From Rhizobium giardinii bv. giardinii H152 (GTDB taxonomy: Bacteria > Pseudomonadota > Alphaproteobacteria > Rhizobiales > Rhizobiaceae): a DNA stretch of 64,000 nt. The stretch lies in NCBI RefSeq assembly GCF_000379605.1, contig NZ_KB902668.1, forward strand, positions 62,001 through 126,000, read 5' to 3'. A program made the position numbers and the translations under genes. Under the pieces are notes generated by a model. The model made no database searches. It saw only the letters and a list, made by a program, of their open reading frames with translations, and had not been told where the DNA came from. Positions 9,307-18,908 of this stretch are shown here, piece by piece. Position 1 is the first letter of the stretch. Each line of letters opens with the position of its first letter.

Positions 9307-10242
9307 TCAAGGTCGACGCAAAGGCAGGATGCGGCCGTCCAGCACCACCAGTCCGGCGGCGATCAGCAGCATGCCGGCGACGTCCGTCGGCTCGAGCGTT
9401 TCCCCGAGGAACAGGAAACCGAGCAGGATCGCGCTGGGCGGCACCAGCAGCGTCACCAGCGAGGTGTTCGTCGCACCCGCACGGCTCATGATGCGAAAGA
9501 ACAGGATATAGCCGTAGGCCGTGGAGATCAGCGCCAGGGCAAGCACCGCGAGGACGGAGGTGATCGGCGGCGCCGGCAGTTGCCATGGCGTGTCGATGAC
9601 CAGGGCGAGCGGTAACATGATCAGCGTCGATGCGGTCAGCTGCCCGGCCGCGGTCACGGGCGCCGCCAGTCCCCTGAAGCGCTTGCCGTATGTCGCGGCG
9701 AAACCATAGCTGATTGCGGCAATGACCGGGAAAAGCAACGCCCAGAGCGGGATGTTGCTGCCGGACTGCATCAGCCCGGGCAGGGCGCTCGGTCCGATCA
9801 GCACGGCCGTTCCGGCAAGGCCAAGCAGGCAGCCGGATATCTTTGCAAGGCTCAGCTTCTCGTCATGCGTCAGCGCATTGGCGATCAAGACGGTCCAGAC
9901 CGGCGTCGTGGCGTTGAGGATGGCGGCGAGGCCGGCCCCGATCTGCGTCTGGCCAAAGAAGATGAGCGTGTGTGGAATGGCATTGTTGATCAGCCCGAGC
10001 ATCAGAAATTGCGGCCAGCGGGCTTTGAGTTCGCTGTAGATGTCGTAACGGCCGGACACATAGATGTGCAGCGCCAGGGCCGCGAGCGCCACGCGCAATA
10101 GGACGAGCGTCAAGGCCGGCACATGCTGGATGGCGATGCGCGCAAAGAAGAACGAGCCGCCCCAGATCAGCCCCAGCAGCGCCAGAAGGCCCCAGGTGGC
10201 CGGTGTCATCCGGTGCTGCAAACCATCCGTTTTTGCGTGCAT
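9307..10242 (-). CDS. EamA-family (DMT superfamily) inner-membrane transporter
   Basis: This 311-residue protein has about ten hydrophobic helices in two EamA repeats. The first begins 'GLLALLGLIWGGSFFFARIAI', the family start with the conserved W-G-S-F. The second repeat covers about residues 160-300. Members export metabolites or amino acids; the substrate cannot be predicted. The ATG at 10242 has a GGGGAAGG site upstream. The gene is monocistronic and divergent from the antiporter at 10426. Confidence 0.88.
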   Translation of the reverse strand: MHAKTDGLQHRMTPATWGLLALLGLIWGGSFFFARIAIQHVPALTLVLLRVALAALALHIYVSGRYDIYSELKARWPQFLMLGLINNAIPHTLIFFGQTQIGAGLAAILNATTPVWTVLIANALTHDEKLSLAKISGCLLGLAGTAVLIGPSALPGLMQSGSNIPLWALLFPVIAAISYGFAATYGKRFRGLAAPVTAAGQLTASTLIMLPLALVIDTPWQLPAPPITSVLAVLALALISTAYGYILFFRIMSRAGATNTSLVTLLVPPSAILLGFLFLGETLEPTDVAGMLLIAAGLVVLDGRILPLRRP

Positions 10243-10425
10243 GCGACTTGACCTTCCCCTGCCTCATTCGGAACATACCGAGGGGTAAGGCTTGAAGCGG
10301 GATTTATCCACCCGATTCTTGAGCTTGGCCATCGACGCGAGGACGATCCGCTGGAGCCACTGACGACACAATCCATCGCCGCTGCCGCGCATGAGGGGCA
10401 GGGGCTTATTCCCATCGCGATCGTC

Positions 10426-11742
10426 GTGGCGGTCGCAGCGCTGCTCGGGCTGGGCTTTCTGCGCCTGCGCCAGCCGCCGTTGGTCGGCTTCATCCTGGCG
10501 GGCGTTGCGCTTGGGCCGACGGGGTTCGGCTTCATCTCCTCCAGCGGCAACGTCACACTGCTTGCCGAGATGGGCGTCGTCGTCCTGTTGTTCTTCATCG
10601 GCATGGAGCTCTCGATCAAGGCCTTCGTGCTCAGCCTGCGGCAGGCGCTGCTTGTCGCCGGCGGCCAGGTTATCGCCGCCATCGCAGCCGCCGGGCTGAT
10701 TGCCTTGATGATGGGGGCAAGCCTGGCGGAAGGGCTGATCCTCGGCTTCGTCATCGCCATGTCGTCCACCGTCGTTGCCATGAAGATGCTGGAGGATATG
10801 GGCGAACTGCGCAGCGAAACCGGGCGAATTGCCGTCGGCGTACTGATCGCCCAGGATATCGCCGTGGTGCCGATGCTGATCCTTGTTTCGAGCCTGGGTG
10901 GCGAGGACATGCGGATCGCCACGATCGCAGTGAAGATGCTGATCGCCATTACCATCCTTGCCGCCTTGCTATGGTGGTTCGGCCGGCATGGGAAACTGAG
11001 GATTCCGTTCAGCGAGGCGGTCGAGGACAAGGTCGAGATCCTGGCGCTCGGGGCACTTGCCGTCTGTTTCGGCGCGGCGGCGATTTCCGGCCTTGCCGGC
11101 ATGTCGCCCGCCTACGGCGCCTTTCTGTCCGGCATCGTCATCGGCAATTCCACCTTGCGCAGCCGCGTCATCCCGGTGATCGAGCCGATCCAGAGCGTGC
11201 TGCTGGTGGTGTTCTTCCTGTCGATCGGGTTGCTGATAGACCTGACCTTCATCGGCGAAAATTTCTGGTCGGTCCTCAGTGCCGCGCTGATCGTCATTGC
11301 CGCCAAGACGGTGCTCAACATCTTCCTGCTGCGAAAGACCGGATCGTCACCCCAGATCGCCTTGATCGCCGGCCTGTCGATGGCGCAGATCGGCGAATTC
11401 TCCTTCGTGCTGGCGGCTGCCGGCCTGAGCGCAGGCGTGCTGCAGTTCGATACCTACAAGGTCGCAATCGCCGTTACCGCCGTCACGCTGCTGGTATCGC
11501 CGGTGTGGGTCAGCGTGATGCACCGGCTGGAGAACATCGCTTCCGAACATCTTTCGACCTACCGCAAGGCGTTTGCGATCGCCTATGCGCGCGAACTGAG
11601 CGAGGTGTCGAAGGGAGGGGCAGCGCTTGCGGATGCCCGTTGGTCGCTTCGCCTGCGGTACCGCGCGTTGCGGCTTGCCCGCCACCACCGGCGGCGGGCG
11701 CGTTTGCGCGGCGAGCGCGAGGCAGACGCTAAAGAGCGTTGA
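10426..11742 (+). CDS. CPA2 family cation:proton antiporter (Kef-type), start uncertain
   Basis: At least 438 residues with about 12-13 membrane helices and the Na/H exchanger domain: 'LVGFILAGVALGPTGFG' near residue 25, 'LLFFIGMELSIKA' near residue 50 and 'GLSMAQIGEFSFVL' near residue 315. No TrkA-N nucleotide-binding domain is present, and the C terminus is a short basic tail. The only standard start (GTG 10426) falls inside the first helix. The frame stays open upstream to 10252 and encodes a plausible leader ending 'AAAAHEGQGLIPIAIV', so a CTG at 10360 or another non-standard start may be used. The 3' end overlaps the convergent transglycosylase gene by 14 bp. Confidence 0.85.
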   Translation: MAVAALLGLGFLRLRQPPLVGFILAGVALGPTGFGFISSSGNVTLLAEMGVVVLLFFIGMELSIKAFVLSLRQALLVAGGQVIAAIAAAGLIALMMGASLAEGLILGFVIAMSSTVVAMKMLEDMGELRSETGRIAVGVLIAQDIAVVPMLILVSSLGGEDMRIATIAVKMLIAITILAALLWWFGRHGKLRIPFSEAVEDKVEILALGALAVCFGAAAISGLAGMSPAYGAFLSGIVIGNSTLRSRVIPVIEPIQSVLLVVFFLSIGLLIDLTFIGENFWSVLSAALIVIAAKTVLNIFLLRKTGSSPQIALIAGLSMAQIGEFSFVLAAAGLSAGVLQFDTYKVAIAVTAVTLLVSPVWVSVMHRLENIASEHLSTYRKAFAIAYARELSEVSKGGAALADARWSLRLRYRALRLARHHRRRARLRGEREADAKER

Positions 11743-12937
11743 GAACCGTTTCCGTCGCCCAGCCGTCAGCCGGCAGGCCAAGGCGCAGCTGTTCCTTCTG
11801 CAGCGCGGCGCGCGTGCCGGAACCGAGGATGCCATCGATCTTGCCGACGTCGTGGCCCATCGTCTGAAGTTTAACCTGAAGCGCCTTCATGCGCTCGTCA
11901 CTCAATCCCTGTTCAGGATTGCCGCTCTCATAGGGCGGCGCGCCGGCAAGGCGGGTGGCGAAATAGGCAGCAGAGGTCGTGTAGATGAATGACTGGTTCC
12001 ATTCGAGATAGATGTTGAAATTCGGGTAGGTCATGAAGGCAACGCCATGGCGTCCCTGCGGGACGACGACCGAGGCGGGAAGCTGCGAAAATGTGGTATT
12101 GCCGTCGCGCGGCTTGACGCCGAGGGCGAACCAGTCGCCGGCGGTCATGCCGGACTGCAAGCCGGTCTTCTCCCACGGCAGGTTTTCCGGCAGGCTAACC
12201 TCCTGGATCCAGGGCTGGCCGGCCGTAAAGCCAAGGCTCTTGATGAATTTCGCGGCCGTCAGGATCGCGTCTGGCGAGCTCTGCTTGAGGTTCACATGGC
12301 CGTCGCCATCGCCATCCACCCCTTGCGCGATGATGTCTTCCGGCAGCATCTGCACCTGACCGATTTCTCCGGCCCAGGCGCCCGTGGTGGTTGCCGGGTC
12401 AAGATCGCCGTGCTGGACCATCTCGATGGCGGCGATCAGCTGCGGCCGGAACATTTCCGGGCGGCGGCAGTCGTGCGCCAGCGTGACCAGCGCATTGCGG
12501 GTGTTGAAATCCCCCTGGACGGCGCCGAAATCCGTCTCCATCGCCCAGAAGGCGGTGATCACCGGGGCCGGAACGCCGAATTCGCTTTCCGCCCGCTCGA
12601 AGACCGCGGCATATTCCTTCATCTTCTTGGCGCCCGTATCCAGACGCCCCTTGCTGACGGTGCGTTGGGAGAAATCGGTGAAGCTCTGCTTGAAGACGCC
12701 CTGCGCGCGGTCACGGCTCAGTACCTTCTCGGAAATCGCAGCGCCGGCGAGCGCGCGGTCGACGGCTTCTGCCGGGATACCCTTGGCAATCGCCTCGGCC
12801 TTGACGCCTTGCAGGAAGGACGCGAGGTCGCCGCCGCAGGGCGCTGCCGGCGTCGTCGTTTGCTGCGCAAGGGCAGACGAGGTCAGAAGGGTGAGAAAGC
12901 CGATCGAAAGAACGGAGCGCAGGGTGCCGCGTGTCAT
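11729..12937 (-). CDS. Lytic murein transglycosylase, MltB type, with peptidoglycan-binding domain
   Basis: This 402-residue periplasmic protein has a signal peptide ending near 'SSALAQQ' (residue 25). The catalytic domain has the Glu in 'AFWAMETDFGAVQG' (near residue 154) and family motifs 'WAGEIGQVQMLPEDI' and 'GVDGDGDGHVNL'. A C-terminal PG_binding_1 domain (about residues 340-402) ends 'GILGSGTRAALQKEQ'. It cleaves glycan strands to 1,6-anhydromuropeptides. The gene ends inside the convergent antiporter gene. Upstream it is separated from the GH25 gene by about 220 bp that contain a GC-rich hairpin (13033-13057) without a T tail. Confidence 0.92.
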   Translation of the reverse strand: MTRGTLRSVLSIGFLTLLTSSALAQQTTTPAAPCGGDLASFLQGVKAEAIAKGIPAEAVDRALAGAAISEKVLSRDRAQGVFKQSFTDFSQRTVSKGRLDTGAKKMKEYAAVFERAESEFGVPAPVITAFWAMETDFGAVQGDFNTRNALVTLAHDCRRPEMFRPQLIAAIEMVQHGDLDPATTTGAWAGEIGQVQMLPEDIIAQGVDGDGDGHVNLKQSSPDAILTAAKFIKSLGFTAGQPWIQEVSLPENLPWEKTGLQSGMTAGDWFALGVKPRDGNTTFSQLPASVVVPQGRHGVAFMTYPNFNIYLEWNQSFIYTTSAAYFATRLAGAPPYESGNPEQGLSDERMKALQVKLQTMGHDVGKIDGILGSGTRAALQKEQLRLGLPADGWATETVLNAL

Positions 12938-13157
12938 CGCAAGTCCTTGTTGTCAGGCCGGGACTGGCCGGATGCGGCCCGCAAAAGAGCCGCGGTTGTT
13001 GGTGAATATGGAAGCCGCTGTCGCACGGCAATGGGGCGGAAAGAAGAAAACCGCCCCTGAAGCGCATCACGGCAAAATGGATAATTGGGTCCTTGTTTCC
13101 ATGCATGTCGCTACCCGAAACCCGCCGCACACTGTTGGGCGACATTGCATTGGTCGC

Positions 13158-13958
13158 TCAATTCTCGGCTTGTTCGCGCGCTTTCGAAACGGCTGCCACC
13201 CAATTCTTCCAGTTCTTGGGCGACCCCGCAAAGACATTGATGTCGGCGTCGCCGTCAATGCCAGGGATGACGCCCGTGCTGGTATATTGCCAGAAGGCCC
13301 AGCGGCGCTGCGGGTAGATCTCCGTCGGGTGCTTGGCCACCGAACGAACCCAGAAATGATAGTCCTTGAACTGGCCGACAAGATTGTCGCGGTGGAAGTC
13401 AACCGAGGTGTAGATGATCGGGCGCTTGCCGTAATGCTGCTCAAGCCGGTCCATGAAGCGCTTCATTTCGGTCTGCACGGTCAGCGGCGAAGGCCGGTAG
13501 CGGCAGGTCTTGGATTCGCCGTTCCATTCGACATCGAGAACCGGCGGAAGATAGACCGCGTTCCTCGGCACATTGGCGATGAACCAGTCGGCCTGCTGAT
13601 CGGCCGTCGAGCAGAAATAGTAGAAATGATAGGGCGCGTAGGGCAGGCCGGCGGCGCGGGCGCGCTGCCAGTATTCGTTGAACCGTGCGTCTACCCTGTC
13701 CTTGCCTTCCGTCGCCTTGATGAAGGCGAACGAAACCCCGGATCCCTTCACCTTGACCCAGTCGATATCGCCCTGCCACTTCGAGACGTCGACGCCGTGG
13801 ATATTGTGATTATACGGCGTGCGTTCGCCGAAATCCTGCGGGTCCTTGTCCTGGAACTTGGGCGGGATCGATGCGGTGGAAACCAGATCGTAGTCGGTCG
13901 ACGTGCAGCCGGAAAGAAGCGTCACAATAGGCAGAAGAGCCAGGAATAGCCGGCGCAT
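13158..13958 (-). CDS. Lipoprotein glycoside hydrolase family 25 muramidase (lysozyme)
   Basis: This 266-residue protein has a lipoprotein signal 'LLPIVTLLSGC' (lipid-modified Cys near residue 18). The GH25 domain has 'IHGVDVSKWQGDIDW' (catalytic-face Asp), 'FAFIKATEGKDRVD', 'LDVEW' (the DxE catalytic pair) and 'WQYTSTGVIPGIDGDADIN' near the C terminus. It hydrolyses the MurNAc-GlcNAc bond of peptidoglycan at the envelope. The start at 13958 is chosen because it gives the lipobox; a longer frame upstream has no such signal. It may remodel the cell's own wall, as no phage or effector context is present. Confidence 0.9.
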   Translation of the reverse strand: MRRLFLALLPIVTLLSGCTSTDYDLVSTASIPPKFQDKDPQDFGERTPYNHNIHGVDVSKWQGDIDWVKVKGSGVSFAFIKATEGKDRVDARFNEYWQRARAAGLPYAPYHFYYFCSTADQQADWFIANVPRNAVYLPPVLDVEWNGESKTCRYRPSPLTVQTEMKRFMDRLEQHYGKRPIIYTSVDFHRDNLVGQFKDYHFWVRSVAKHPTEIYPQRRWAFWQYTSTGVIPGIDGDADINVFAGSPKNWKNWVAAVSKAREQAEN

Positions 13959-14166
13959 GAGGTTCCCGTTCTGAAACGATCGACGATGATGCCTCACACG
14001 ATGGTGCCCGCTGATGTGAATCCCCCGGAGGCGTGAGCCCCATATTCGCCACATCATGGTAAAAATTGAGTTAGTTTCAAGCCGCAATGTTGAAATGGCA
14101 TTGCCGTCGCCGCCCGCCGGTTGATCCGACCTTGGCGCGGGAGCGTGATGCGCAGCCTGCGGCGGC

Positions 14167-14829
14167 TTATTTCGACGAGCGGGTATAGACGAAAAGCCAG
14201 GCATAGCCACGGCCGATCGGACGGAAGTCGACGGCATCGCCGAACCTCGCAGCGTTGGCCGTGAGCACGGTCACCATCGCCTCGCGCGGCGTCACGTGAA
14301 AGCGTTTCAGCCAGGCTTGGAGCAGGCGCTGGAACAGACGCGGCAGGCGTTCCTGCTGGCCGAAATCGGCGATATGGAGCGAACCGCCGGGATTGAGCGC
14401 CGCAATCGCCGCGTCGATCGCCTTTTCCCAGTCCGGGATCATCGACAGCGCATAGGAAATGACGATGCGGTCGAAGCCGGTTTCGCCGAATTCCGACGGC
14501 TGGAAATCGGTCGCGTCGGCGACGCGCAGAACCGTCTTCGTCCGCCCGGGCCTGCCCAGTTTCGCCTCGGCCGAAACGAGCATTTCAGCCGAGATGTCGA
14601 GCCCGAATAGGCGCGCCTGCGGAAAACGCCGGCCGATCAGCGCCAGATTGCGGCCGGTGCCGCAGCCGATTTCAAGCACGCTGCCGCCGGCCGGAACATC
14701 AAGCCCACGGATCAGCGTGTCGCGGCCGAAGAGGTAGTATTTGCGGGTCAGGTCGTAGAAATGCCGCTGCGTGCGGTACATCCGGTCCATGCGCTGGGCA
14801 TGGCTGGCGCCGGTATCGATCGCCGTCAT
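14167..14829 (-). CDS. btaB: Betaine lipid (DGTS) synthesis N-methyltransferase BtaB
   Basis: This 220-residue class I methyltransferase has SAM motif I 'VLEIGCGTGRNLALIG' (near residue 47). It overlaps btaA by 4 bp (ATGA), and the pair is the known two-gene route to diacylglyceryl-N,N,N-trimethylhomoserine: BtaA makes diacylglyceryl homoserine and BtaB adds three methyl groups. In related rhizobia this lipid replaces phospholipids under phosphate limitation. The start at 14829 gives the natural overlap; upstream frame is the btaA shadow. Confidence 0.92.
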   Translation of the reverse strand: MTAIDTGASHAQRMDRMYRTQRHFYDLTRKYYLFGRDTLIRGLDVPAGGSVLEIGCGTGRNLALIGRRFPQARLFGLDISAEMLVSAEAKLGRPGRTKTVLRVADATDFQPSEFGETGFDRIVISYALSMIPDWEKAIDAAIAALNPGGSLHIADFGQQERLPRLFQRLLQAWLKRFHVTPREAMVTVLTANAARFGDAVDFRPIGRGYAWLFVYTRSSK

Positions 14830-16076
14830 ACCGTTTTCCTGTAGATATGGAAGCCGCCATAGATGGCAGAGCGATCCTTGAGGTTCAGGGCCTGCGACTT
14901 GTCCGCATCGTAGTGCCACTGGCCAAGCAGGGCCTGCGATACGCGGCCCTCCAGGATGCTGGCTTCCGCGGCCGTGCGGAAGATCACGACGGCGCCTTCC
15001 GCCGATGTGCGGGTAATTTCGCTCCACAGGTCATTGAGCTGGCGGTCGCTCATCCAATCCTGCGCATCGAGCAGGACGTAGCGGTCGACGGAACCGGCCG
15101 GCTTCTTCGCAAGAAGCTCGGTGAAGCTGGCGTGATGGACATGCACGCGTTCGGCATTGTTGCGGATCGTCTCGTGACGGCTGGCCTGCAGGTAGACCGG
15201 CAGTTCGCCTTCATGCGGCAGCGGATAGCGGCGGGCAAAGGCCTGCCAGGCGAAATAGTTTTCCTTCAGCGGGAAATGGCAGGAAAGCTTTTCGAGACGC
15301 TGGCGCAGCACGCCGGCCAGTGACTTTTCCTCGCTCAGGCTGGCAAGCTCGTCGAACTGTTGCGGCGGGATGCCAAGCCCGAACAGCGAGCTCTTGCGGC
15401 TGGTGATCCAGCGGATCACCGGGCGGTCGAACAGGGGCGCCAGCCGCTCATCGAAGAACTGCCGCTGTTCGCGCATCGAGCGGGCATCGGCAAGCTCGCT
15501 CGGATCGACGCCGTGCAAGCGCGCCAGAAGATGACCGAGGCTGATGAAGCGGCCGAGCAGGCCGGTGCGGTAGATGTTCTTGCCGAAAACCCGGATGCGG
15601 CGTTGGCCAGTCAGGCCGCGGCTGTTCCAGTATTTGCGTGTCGCGGTGTCGAGCTTGGGCGCGAGGAACATGTCGAAGGCCTGGACGTTGCTGGCAACAT
15701 CGTGCCGGGCAAGGAAGCGAACGACATCCCCATGGGCGGGCAGGTGGCGGAAAGCGGCAAGCTTCAGCCGGTTGAGCGCGATATGATGTGGATTGAGATC
15801 AACGACGTCGATGCGCTCGGGTGCGGCAGAGAGATAGGCGAGCATGTTGCAGCCGCCCGACCCGATGGTGACGATATGGTGTTCCGGCCGGATCTGCATG
15901 GCGGCCATGTCGACAGCCGGGTCCTCCCAGATCTGCGGATAGACGAGACCGGTGAAAAGCAGTCCGAAAAGACGTTCAGACAGACCGTCGAGCGTAAGCG
16001 CCTTGTGCTGGATCAACGCGGTTTTAAGCTTGTGGTTCTTTTTGCCATAGCCTGCATCGGGGGCGAGATCGGTCAT
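14826..16076 (-). CDS. btaA: S-adenosylmethionine:diacylglycerol 3-amino-3-carboxypropyl transferase BtaA
   Basis: This 416-residue DUF3419 protein has an N-terminal 'GLVYPQIWEDPAVDMAAM' and a SAM-binding 'IVTIGSGGCNMLAYL' near residue 70, then 'RIDVVDLNPHHIALN'. It transfers the aminocarboxypropyl group of SAM to diacylglycerol, the first step of betaine lipid synthesis. It is the first gene of the btaAB operon. In Sinorhizobium the operon is PhoB-controlled; here only a weak Pho-box-like sequence (16120s-16140, ATGACGG half site) is visible upstream, so regulation is inferred mainly from knowledge of the pathway. Confidence 0.93.
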   Translation of the reverse strand: MTDLAPDAGYGKKNHKLKTALIQHKALTLDGLSERLFGLLFTGLVYPQIWEDPAVDMAAMQIRPEHHIVTIGSGGCNMLAYLSAAPERIDVVDLNPHHIALNRLKLAAFRHLPAHGDVVRFLARHDVASNVQAFDMFLAPKLDTATRKYWNSRGLTGQRRIRVFGKNIYRTGLLGRFISLGHLLARLHGVDPSELADARSMREQRQFFDERLAPLFDRPVIRWITSRKSSLFGLGIPPQQFDELASLSEEKSLAGVLRQRLEKLSCHFPLKENYFAWQAFARRYPLPHEGELPVYLQASRHETIRNNAERVHVHHASFTELLAKKPAGSVDRYVLLDAQDWMSDRQLNDLWSEITRTSAEGAVVIFRTAAEASILEGRVSQALLGQWHYDADKSQALNLKDRSAIYGGFHIYRKTV

Positions 16077-16399
16077 GTCAGCCTGCCATCTGTTGAAGTT
16101 GGAAGGCTTCTAAGACGAGTCCGCTACACTTTGATGACGGAGGGCTTATACAAATTCCGGTTCACAAAAATCGCTTGCGTTTGCCTAATCGCCGGCGGCG
16201 CGAATGACGTGAATGGTCGGTTCCCATTCCGGGTCGGTTTAAGCCGCGGACGTGATCGCCAGTTTGTGCTACCAACAGGCGAGATAGCGGCGCGATCAAT
16301 AGGTTAGAAACAATTCTCGCACCAAAGTGATTGCCATAAACCCTTCCTAAAAGCATGAAATCCTGTTTTTGTGGCGGTGGCGAAGCAAGGGCGGTGCGT
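16077..16399. other. Intergenic region between divergent btaA and the serine hydrolase gene
   Basis: This roughly 320-bp stretch should contain both promoters. The only motif noticed is an imperfect Pho-box-like sequence around 16123-16140 with one good half site (ATGACGG). No credible coding frame with a ribosome binding site was seen. Confidence 0.4.
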
Positions 16400-17749
16400 A
16401 TGCGCAGAAGATTGTTGTGGCTTGCGGGCTCGGTGTCGGTTGCCGTGGCGGCGATTGCCGGCTGGCTTGTCGTCATGCCGCCAGAACTGCTGCGCGTCGG
16501 CGACAGCTATGCCGCCAAGATTGTCTGCTCCAGTGTTTTCCTGGCCGGCCGCGACGCCGATGAGGTGCTGGCCGAGGACGTCCAGGCGCCCGGGCATCCG
16601 CTCCTGCGCCTCGTGCGCATATCGGTCGATGAAACCCGCAAGGCGGTGACAGCCCGCATGTTCGGCTTTGCCGCTCCCGGCCATGCGATCTACCGCGAGG
16701 GTCTCGGATGCACCAACGTCACTGAAGGTGAGTTCGCCGCATTTCCGGGCAACCGGCAGCTTCGCCGCAGGCCGCCGCAATCCGATGAGGGCAAACCCTG
16801 GCCCGACGGCAGCGGTGCGAACGTCAATCCCGCGGTGCAGACGCTGCTGACCGATCCGCAGCTTGCCGGGCCCGGCATGCGCGCTATCGTCGTCGTCAAG
16901 GACGGGAGAATCGTTGCCGAACGCTATGGCGAGGGTTTCAACAGCGCTACGCCGCTGCTTGGCTGGTCGATCACCAAGTCGGTAACGGCGGCGCTGGTCG
17001 GCTTGCGCATCAGGGAAGGGCAGATGGCGCTTGATCGTACGGAGTTGCTGCCGCAATGGCGAAACGACCCGCGCAGCCAGATAAAGCTCGGCGATCTTCT
17101 GGCTATGCAGAGCGGACTTCAGTTCAACGAGGATTATGGCGATGTGACCGACGTCACCCGGATGCTGTTTCTCGAGGGCGACATGGCGAATTTCTCGGCT
17201 TCGAAACCGCTCGAGGCGCAGCCAGGCGAGCGCTTCAACTATTCCAGCGGCACGTCGACTATTCTTTCGCGGCTCTGGATGGACAGCTTCGACAGTATCC
17301 GCGAGGCGCTCACCTTTCCGCGCGCGGCGCTGTTCCGGCCGCTCGGCATGACGAGCGCGGTGCTGGAGCCGGATGCGCACGGCACGTTCGTTGGCTCCTC
17401 CTACATGTACGCCTCGGCACGGGACTGGGCCCGGTTCGCTCTCTTCCTGTTGCAGAACGGCAGCTGGAAAGGCGAGCAGATCCTGCCGCCGGATTTTGTC
17501 ACGTTCATGCGTACGCCCACGAAGGCATCAAACGGGCGCTATGGCGCAGGACATGTCTGGACGAAGTTCGGCAAGGATGGCGGCCCGCCATTGCCTGCGG
17601 ATGCCTACTGGCTGCAGGGGCATGACGGGCAGACCGTGATGCTTTCCCCGTCGCTTGGGCTTGCCGTGGTTCGTCTCGGGCTCACGCCAGCGAGCCTGGG
17701 CTATGACGTGCGTATGCTGGAGGCAAAAGTCGTTGAGGCGGTCAATTGA
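16400..17749 (+). CDS. Serine hydrolase of the beta-lactamase / class C family, membrane-anchored
   Basis: A protein of about 449 residues with an N-terminal helix 'LLWLAGSVSVAVAAIAGWLVV' that anchors or exports it. The hydrolase domain (about residues 140-449) has the S-X-X-K nucleophile motif 'SITKS' and the Y-S-S triad residue in 'FNYSSGTSTILSRL'. 'WLQGHDGQTVMLSPS' holds the third active-site region. The family includes esterases, D-aminopeptidases and DD-peptidase-like enzymes, and the substrate is unknown. The ATG at 16400 is preferred; an upstream ATG at 16355 adds 15 residues but has no clear ribosome binding site. Confidence 0.87.
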   Translation: MRRRLLWLAGSVSVAVAAIAGWLVVMPPELLRVGDSYAAKIVCSSVFLAGRDADEVLAEDVQAPGHPLLRLVRISVDETRKAVTARMFGFAAPGHAIYREGLGCTNVTEGEFAAFPGNRQLRRRPPQSDEGKPWPDGSGANVNPAVQTLLTDPQLAGPGMRAIVVVKDGRIVAERYGEGFNSATPLLGWSITKSVTAALVGLRIREGQMALDRTELLPQWRNDPRSQIKLGDLLAMQSGLQFNEDYGDVTDVTRMLFLEGDMANFSASKPLEAQPGERFNYSSGTSTILSRLWMDSFDSIREALTFPRAALFRPLGMTSAVLEPDAHGTFVGSSYMYASARDWARFALFLLQNGSWKGEQILPPDFVTFMRTPTKASNGRYGAGHVWTKFGKDGGPPLPADAYWLQGHDGQTVMLSPSLGLAVVRLGLTPASLGYDVRMLEAKVVEAVN

Positions 17750-17792
17750 GCGCCCCTGAAGAAATCCGGCGACTTCGGCCAGCTTAAGAGGC

Positions 17793-18791
17793 TTACTTCA
17801 TGCCCAGCGTTTCAAGCAGGCCCTTGCGCTTGGCGTGGTAATAATAGCCGCTGGCATAGAGCTTGACGGCGCCGTCGTTCTGGTTGTCGGCCACCATCCA
17901 GGCGCCGGCCAGATACTTCGTCGCATATTTCAGGTTGGTCTCGGCATCGAACAGGCCTTCAGGCGGACCTTCGTAACCGAGGCCCTTGGCCGTGTTGTAG
18001 CGGATCTGCATCAGGCCGTAATTGCCGGCATTATAGGCGCGCGGATTATAGGTGCTTTCGCGCTTCACGACGCGATGAACCAGCTCCTCCGGAATATTGT
18101 TGAGCTTCGCATAATAGGCGATCAGGCGGTCGAGTTCAGGACGCGAACTGGTCGGCTTTTCCGCGCCGGTCAGCGACGCCAGCATCTCCTTGGCACCGCC
18201 CAGTGCCGCCGCCGCGATCGACGGTTTTTGCACCGGCACGATCATGCGCTTGGCGACCAAGGTCTCGAGACCAACCGGTTCGCCGGTGTCGAAATCCGAT
18301 TCCATCGCGGCCATCATCATGCCTTCGGGAATCTGCGGCGACAGGGCAGTGGCGGTGGCGGTCTGGTCCGCGGTCGCCGGGACCATGGCCATTGCCGTCT
18401 GCGGCAGCGCCGATGGGGTCGCGGCCTGCGCCGTCACCTGCGGGGTGACCAGCGGATTTGCCGTCGGGACGGCGACGGCCATCCGGGTGGCAGCCGGAAC
18501 GCCTTCATTGCTCGCGCCGACCGGTGTTGCGGCCGGATTCTCGCCGGGCTTCATCATCGCGGTCTCGGCCGCAAGCGCCGCGGCCGTCGCGGTCGCTGCG
18601 CCGTCGGGGGTCGGCAGAGCGTAAGCCGTCATTTCCGTTCCGGGCTTCGGCAGTGGCGTCACCGTCTGCACCGCCATCAGTTGCTCCATCGGGGTTCGCT
18701 CGACGCTAGAGCATCCGCCAACGAGGGTCACCGAGGCCAGAGCACAGGCCGCAACAGCCGGTTTTGAAACGGAAAAACGGAAATTTGGCAT
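17793..18791 (-). CDS. Lipoprotein lytic transglycosylase with SLT domain
   Basis: This 332-residue protein has a lipobox 'VTLVGGC' (Cys near residue 27). A long low-complexity Ala/Thr/Pro/Met-rich region (about 40-190) probably spans the periplasm. The C-terminal SLT domain (about 215-330) has the catalytic Glu in 'VVKRESTYNPRAYN', 'YGLMQIRYNTA' and 'AETNLKYATKYL'. It cleaves peptidoglycan glycan strands. It is convergent with the serine hydrolase gene and appears to be a single gene. Confidence 0.92.
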   Translation of the reverse strand: MPNFRFSVSKPAVAACALASVTLVGGCSSVERTPMEQLMAVQTVTPLPKPGTEMTAYALPTPDGAATATAAALAAETAMMKPGENPAATPVGASNEGVPAATRMAVAVPTANPLVTPQVTAQAATPSALPQTAMAMVPATADQTATATALSPQIPEGMMMAAMESDFDTGEPVGLETLVAKRMIVPVQKPSIAAAALGGAKEMLASLTGAEKPTSSRPELDRLIAYYAKLNNIPEELVHRVVKRESTYNPRAYNAGNYGLMQIRYNTAKGLGYEGPPEGLFDAETNLKYATKYLAGAWMVADNQNDGAVKLYASGYYYHAKRKGLLETLGMK

Positions 18792-18908
18792 GCTGTCGCT
18801 TTCGTGCTGTCAGGCCCCGCAGCCCCCTGCAAATCAGCAGCCAAGAGCCGCCATCTATGAATCTTCATTAACTCATGGGGCAGGGAACCGCAAGCACGGG
18901 ACGCCGTT

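Noticed and set aside
13033-13057. GC-rich hairpin GGGGCGG/CCGCCCC considered as terminator
   Set aside because: The only T-rich or A-rich run is in the loop, so it is not a convincing Rho-independent terminator.
12384-13949. 521-codon open frame on the plus strand
   Set aside because: Spans the antisense strands of two clear envelope genes (transglycosylase and GH25); not protein-like.
16120-16140. Pho box for btaA
   Set aside because: Only one half site (ATGACGG) is good; the other matches poorly, so it is mentioned but not listed as a feature.
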